The notes under the pieces are model-generated. The model was not told the DNA's origin. It saw only the letters and a program-made list of their open reading frames with translations, and ran no database searches. This document shows, piece by piece, positions 31,301 to 34,709 of a DNA stretch of 34,709 nucleotides. The number at the start of each line of letters is the position of its first letter. The first letter of the stretch is position 1. A program made the translations under genes and the position numbers. This DNA comes from Branchiostoma floridae (Eukaryota; Chordata; Leptocardii; Amphioxiformes; Branchiostomatidae): contig NC_049994.1 in the NCBI RefSeq assembly GCF_000003815.2, positions 5,871,136 to 5,905,844 of the forward strand, given 5' to 3'.

Positions 31301-31580
31301 CATACACAGACAACAGAAGGCGTTGCTCACATACAAGGCTCTAAACAACTTACTGCCAGTCTACATGAGGAACTTGTTTACATACTGTAGGGAAAGGTCA
31401 ACTAGATCAACGCGACAAAGCGAATCCAACCTACTATACTTACCCATGGTCCACAGGGAAGCGTTTCGAAGATGTATAACGTACTCAGGCACAGTTCTGT
31501 GGAATAGTCTGAGAGAGAACGTGAGGCAGGCGCCCTCTTTATCGTCGTTTAAGAACTTAACTCGACTAGAAATTATGTAA
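28338..31580 (+). CDS. intact CR1-like LINE polyprotein with 2A-like peptide, APE endonuclease and RT
   Basis: An uninterrupted 1080-codon ORF. The N-terminal ~110 residues contain a hydrophobic run then SGDILANPGP (residues 99-108, codons about 28632-28661), matching the 2A ribosome-skipping core NPGP although the usual DxE Glu is Leu. An endonuclease/exonuclease/phosphatase domain follows at about 146-357 (QNIRSL, LTETHL, GDLNCNLL, SDHHLV). The reverse transcriptase is at about 625-890 (PVSILPAVSKILE, FIDLSKAFD, GVPQGSILGP, catalytic YADD at 806-809). These proteins nick genomic DNA and prime cDNA synthesis at the nick. No stop or frameshift is seen in any domain, so the copy is young. No separate ORF1 was found; the ATG used is the first in a favourable position after the TATA-like box. 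Confidence 0.95.
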   Translation: MMTKLNLSYHLERKSSIWVKVVAMLALVLHFCKSPVIKDSPELNNVMEVNRTQYQAVSRYDYALYQLSITRSKLASNMSIPVRQCSKFQFCTLALLLMSGDILANPGPTIRPNQPASLDISDTHDTTGEQIPCNLNVPKKQHRKGLMLSHQNIRSLPAKHAHLEILAAESKVDILGLTETHLCDDFPDDTIKIPGYVLLRRDRGSRHGGGVAFYIKDSIAFKERSDLCVEGLEALWVELTPPKSKHLLLCCAYRPPNDTDFFSLFRDSMDKASETNLETTILGDLNCNLLCDNGPAEELKFLCDLYDLTNLITEPTRVTERSSSLIDVILTSNSSKYSSSGVYKGGLSDHHLVYTHRGLKQPKPAPKWISARIFKRFREEDFIADLERVPWSTITVFDCVQDMWSAWKSLFETVCNKHAPIKKFKVKGTERPPWLSDDIREIMSLRDQARCTAERTGNEKDWETYRHLRNHTKRLVASRKRSHYTEEINKGSTNDMWKSLKSLLGKSKSGSIPSMKDDTGETSSSPGIAHKLNNYFGTVAEKLAESIKKTMPSFSPLVYVRRCLARFSFKSITADFVKQELKLLSSSKATGLDHLNNRLLKAAAEVIAQPLTTILNESLKKHEFPEDWKRARVTPIHKAGDRSLPNNYRPVSILPAVSKILERAVHIQLYEYCTENNILSEVQSGFRPKHSTQSATHLLVEKWFTAMNSGNLTGAVFIDLSKAFDTLDHSILLQKLFKYGIQDGALDWFASYLSGRQHCTSVNGVLSSFHTVKYGVPQGSILGPLLFIIYVNDMPNCIQNCEISMYADDTVIHFSSKDSGTIENALQTDLERLSQWFAVNYLSINEGKCKCMLIGTDKKLKTCTNPRLAINGQFINLCYMYKYLGIFIDNQLNWKWHVKDVLSKLRRALSIMKHVSPFVSTSALRTLYNSIFLPYITYGSTVWDTAPEQDLQKLQRMQNRAGKLLLRAHYRTPSAEVLTRLGWKNIKSIHRQQKALLTYKALNNLLPVYMRNLFTYCRERSTRSTRQSESNLLYLPMVHREAFRRCITYSGTVLWNSLRENVRQAPSLSSFKNLTRLEIM

Positions 31581-31797
31581 CTATGGACTATGAGATGGAC
31601 TGATAATATGTTGAAGACGAAAGGATCTATGGAATGGTGAATTGTATGATGATGAATTGTATCTTTTGTGTAGTGCATTGTATTTAGAAGGTATTTAGAC
31701 CTCGGACCTCTGACCTCCTCCACCCTTGAAATCTTGAAAAACGGCTCAGGCCGAATGATGTATCAAGGTTAAATAAAGGTTGAAAAAAAAAAAAAGA
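31581..31797 (+). mobile_element. LINE 3' UTR and A-rich end
   Basis: After the stop, about 215 bp lead to tandem AAGGTT-type units with AATAAA (ATCAAGGTTAAATAAAGG) and a run of A at about 31780-31795, the likely 3' terminus of the element. No target duplication was identified with confidence. Confidence 0.75.
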
Positions 31798-32110
31798 AGC
31801 AAACTTTGGTTCAGTTGAAAATAAAAGAACTTCTGAAACTAGTACTGGACTTGCAAAATAACTATCACCTGCTTATGTTCTCCTTTATGTTGTAAATCAT
31901 CGAAAACCACCCATAGATCGTAAATTTGTGCTTGAAAAAGACGAAAATGTTGCAGTGGGACAAACAAAATGGCAGCTGCCATATTTGGGTTAGGGGAGCA
32001 GGTAAAGTTCCCTTTTATTTAAATTAACCTTATGTAAATTTCTTATTTATGCAAATATGCAAACCTTGTGATATTCATAGCCGCATAAAAATCGCACAAA
32101 CTTACATGGG
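31798..32110. other. non-coding stretch between LINE and minisatellite
   Basis: AT-rich; no gene or repeat recognised. Confidence 0.5.
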
Positions 32111-34709
32111 ACCTAGGAGGGAGAACCTGGGAGAAACAGGGAGAAGGTGGGAGAAACTGGGAGAAAGCGGGAGAACCTGGGAGAAAGCGGGAGAACCTGG
32201 GAGAAACCGGGAGAACCTGGGAGAAAGCGACAGAACCTGGGAGAAACCGGGAGAAAGCGGCAGAACCTGGGAGAAAGCGGCAGAACCTGGGAGAAAGCGG
32301 CAGAACCTGGGAGAAAGCGGCAGAACCTGGGAGAAAGCGGGAGAACCTGGGAGAAAGCGGGAGAACCTGGGAGAAAGCCGTAGAACCTGGGAGAAAGCAG
32401 GAGAAACTGGGAGAAAGCGGGAGAAGCTGGGAGAACCTGGGAGAAAGCGGGAGAACCTGGTAGAAAGCGGGAGAACCTGGGAGAAACAGGGAGAAGCTGG
32501 GAGAAAGCGGGAGAACCTGGGAGAAAGCGGGAGAACCTGGGAGAAAGCGGGAGAACCTGGGAGAAAGCGGGAGAACCTGGGAGAAAGGGGGAGAAACTGG
32601 GAGAAAGCGGGAGAACCTGGGAGAAAGCGGGAAAACCTGGGAGAAACAGGGAGAACCTGGGAGAAACAGGTAGAAGCTGGGAGAAACAGGGAGAACCTGG
32701 GAGAAACAGGGAGAACCTGGGAGAAAGCGGTAGAACCTGGGAGAAAGCGGGAGAACCTGGGAGAAAGCGGGAGAGCTTGGGAGAAAGCGGTAGAACCTGG
32801 GAGAAAGCGGTAGAATCTGGGAGAAAGCGGGAGAACCTGGGAGAAACAGGGAGAACCTGGGAGAAAGCGGTAGAACCTGGGAGAAAGCGGGAGAACCTGG
32901 GAGAAAGCAGTAGAAACTGGGAGAAAGCGGGAGAGCTTGGGAGAAGGCGGTAGAACCTGGGAGAAAGGGGGAGAACCTGGGAGAAAGCGGGAGAGCTTGG
33001 GAGAAAGGCGGTAGAACCTGGGAGAAAGCGGGAAAACCTGGGAGAAAGCGGGAAAACCTGGGAGAAACAGGGAGAACTAGGGAGAAACAGGTAGAACCTG
33101 GGAGAAAAAACAGGGAGAACGCTGGGAGAAACCGGTAGAACCTGGTAGAAAGCGGTAGAACCTGGGAGAAAGCAGGAGAAACTGGGAGAAAGCAGTAGAA
33201 CCTGGGAGAAAGCGGGAGAACCTGGGAGAAATGCGGCAGAACCTGGGAGAAAGCAGTAGAACCTGGGAGAAAGCGGGAGATAATGGGAGAAAGCGGCAGA
33301 ACCTGGGAGAAAGCGGGAGAACCTGGGAGAAAGCGGGAGAACCTGGTAGAAACTGGGAGAACCTGGTAGAAACGGGGAGAACCTGGGAGAAACCGGTAGA
33401 ACCTGGGAGAAAGCGGTAGAACCTGGGAGAAAGCGGGAGAACCTGGGAGAAACAGGTAGAACCTGGGAGAAACAGGGAGAACCTGGTAGAAACTGGGAGA
33501 ACCTGGGAGAAACCGGTAGAACCTGGGAGAAAGCGGTAGAGCCTGGGAGAAAGCGGGAGAACCTGGGAGAAACAGGGAGAACCTGGGAGAAACAGGTAGA
33601 ACCTGGGAGAAACAGGTAGAACCTGGGAGAAACAGGGAGAACCTGGGAGAAACCGGTAGAACCTGGGAGAAAGCGGGAGAACCTGGGAGAAAGCGGGAGA
33701 ACCTGGGAGAAAGTGGGAGAACCTGGGAGAAAGCGGGAGAACCTGGGAGAAACCGGTAGAACCTGGGAGAAAGCGGGAGAACCTGGGAGAAACAGGGAGA
33801 ACCTGGGAGAAACAGGTAGAACCTGGGAGAAACAGGTAGAACCTGGTAGAAACAGGGAGAACCTGGGAGAAAGCGGGAGAACCTGGGAGAAAGCGGGAGA
33901 ACCTGGGAGAAAGCGGAAGAACCTGGGAGAAAGCGGGAGTACCTGGGATAAAGCGGGAGAACCTGGGAGAAAGCGGGAGAACCTGGGAGAAAGCGGGAGA
34001 ACCTGGGAGAAAGCGGGAGAACCTGGGAGAAAGCGGCAGAACCTGGGAGAAAGTGGGAGAACCTGGGAGAAAGCGGGAGACCCTGGGAGAAAGCGGGAGA
34101 ACTTGGGAGAAAGCGGTAGAACCTGGGAGAAAGCGGTAGAACCTGGGAGAAAGCGAGAGAACCTGGGAGAAACAGGGAGAACTTGGGAGAAACAGGTAGA
34201 ACCTGGTAGAAACAGGGAGAACCTGGGAGAAAGCGGTAGAACCTGGGAGAAAGCGGGAGAACCTGGGAGAAAGCGGGAGAGCTTGGGAGAAGGCGGCAGA
34301 ACCTGGGAGAAAGCGGGAGAACCTGGGAGAAACAGGGAGAACCTGGGAGAAACAGGTAGAACCTGGGAGAAACAGGTAGAACCTGGTAGAAACAGGGAGA
34401 ACCTGGGAGAAAGCGGTAGAACCTGGGAGAAAGCGGTAGAACCTGGGAGAAAGCGGGAAAACCTGGGAGAAACAGGTAGAACCTGGGTGAAACAGGGAGA
34501 ACCTGGGAGAAAGCGGTAGAACCTGGGAGAAAGCCGTGGAACCTGGGAGAAAGCGGTAGAACCTGGGAGAAAGCAGGAGAAACTGGGAGAAAGCGGTAGA
34601 ACCTGGGAGAAAGCGGGAAAACCTGGGAGAAACTGGGAGAACTTGGGAGAAAGAGGGAGAACCTGGGAGAAAGCAGTAGAACCTGGGAGAAAGCGGGAGA
34701 ACCTGGGAG
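32111..34709. repeat. 20-bp minisatellite, about 130 copies, continues past the window
   Basis: The unit is GAGAAAGCGGGAGAACCTGG, itself two related 10-mers. Variation concentrates at a few positions: the base after GCGG or CAGG (G, T or C before AGAACC) and the triplet after GAGAA (AGC, ACA, ACC, ACT). Phase slips occur near 33006, 33105-33121 and 33230. Forward frames lack stops and encode the same 20-residue cycle (around RENLGESGRTWEKAGEPGRK) because 20 is not a multiple of 3. The long frames here are therefore repeat artefacts unless a transcript shows otherwise. Confidence 0.97.

Noticed and set aside
32049-32813. 254-codon plus-strand frame over the minisatellite
   Set aside because: It is the tandem repeat read through; the other frames give the same peptide cycle and there is no non-repetitive domain.
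33713-34519. 268-codon plus-strand frame over the minisatellite
   Set aside because: Same reason: stop-free only because the 20-bp unit has no stop in any forward frame.

Overview
The window looks like a piece of an invertebrate-chordate-type genome, most likely lancelet (Branchiostoma). This is inferred from style, not from a database match. The genes have GT-AG introns, there is a TGEKP-linker C2H2 zinc-finger array, CR1/L2-like LINEs carry a 2A-like peptide, and short inverted-repeat elements (MITEs) and minisatellites are dense. No prokaryotic features are present. One 100-N assembly gap lies at 5017-5116.

Layout. 1-3250: a TG microsatellite, non-coding sequence with two CRE palindromes, and a decayed LINE 3' end on the minus strand. 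3259-5400: a minus-strand gene for an 11-finger C2H2 protein, with its coding exon behind a good 3' splice site and a likely non-coding first exon upstream. 5400-9330: non-coding DNA with two related MITEs that have 9-bp target duplications, plus GTGT-rich tandem repeats. 9338-12660: gene A, a minus-strand subtilisin-fold (S8) protein whose catalytic Asp and His positions are replaced, preceded by tandem copies of two modules I do not recognise. 12.7-18.1 kb: a long foldback repeat, ATCCG-rich repeat arrays, hairpins, and weak evidence for a small spliced gene. 18183-24600: gene B, a paralogue of A on the same strand that keeps the His and Ser motifs and has a decapeptide-repeat tail. Its last intron is 4.4 kb, against 348 bp at the same place and phase in A. 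That intron holds an octamer-bearing repeat array and a LINE that is itself interrupted by a 1.5-kb inverted-repeat element. 24.7-28.3 kb: a MITE, a TTAA-bordered segment with three CCAAT boxes, a tRNA-like Pol III unit and other repeats. 28338-31580: an intact 1080-codon CR1-like LINE ORF. 32111-34709: a 20-bp minisatellite running off the window edge.

How the parts relate. Genes A and B are tandem paralogues: the last exon starts at the same place and phase and has similar sequence in both. One copy appears to be a pseudoprotease and the other may be active, although its Asp-bearing exon was not found here. The zinc-finger gene is independent. Most of the rest is mobile-element and tandem-repeat turnover, much of it inside introns. 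The most interesting candidate system is the A/B pair: a dead and a possibly live subtilase fused to uncharacterised, internally duplicated modules.
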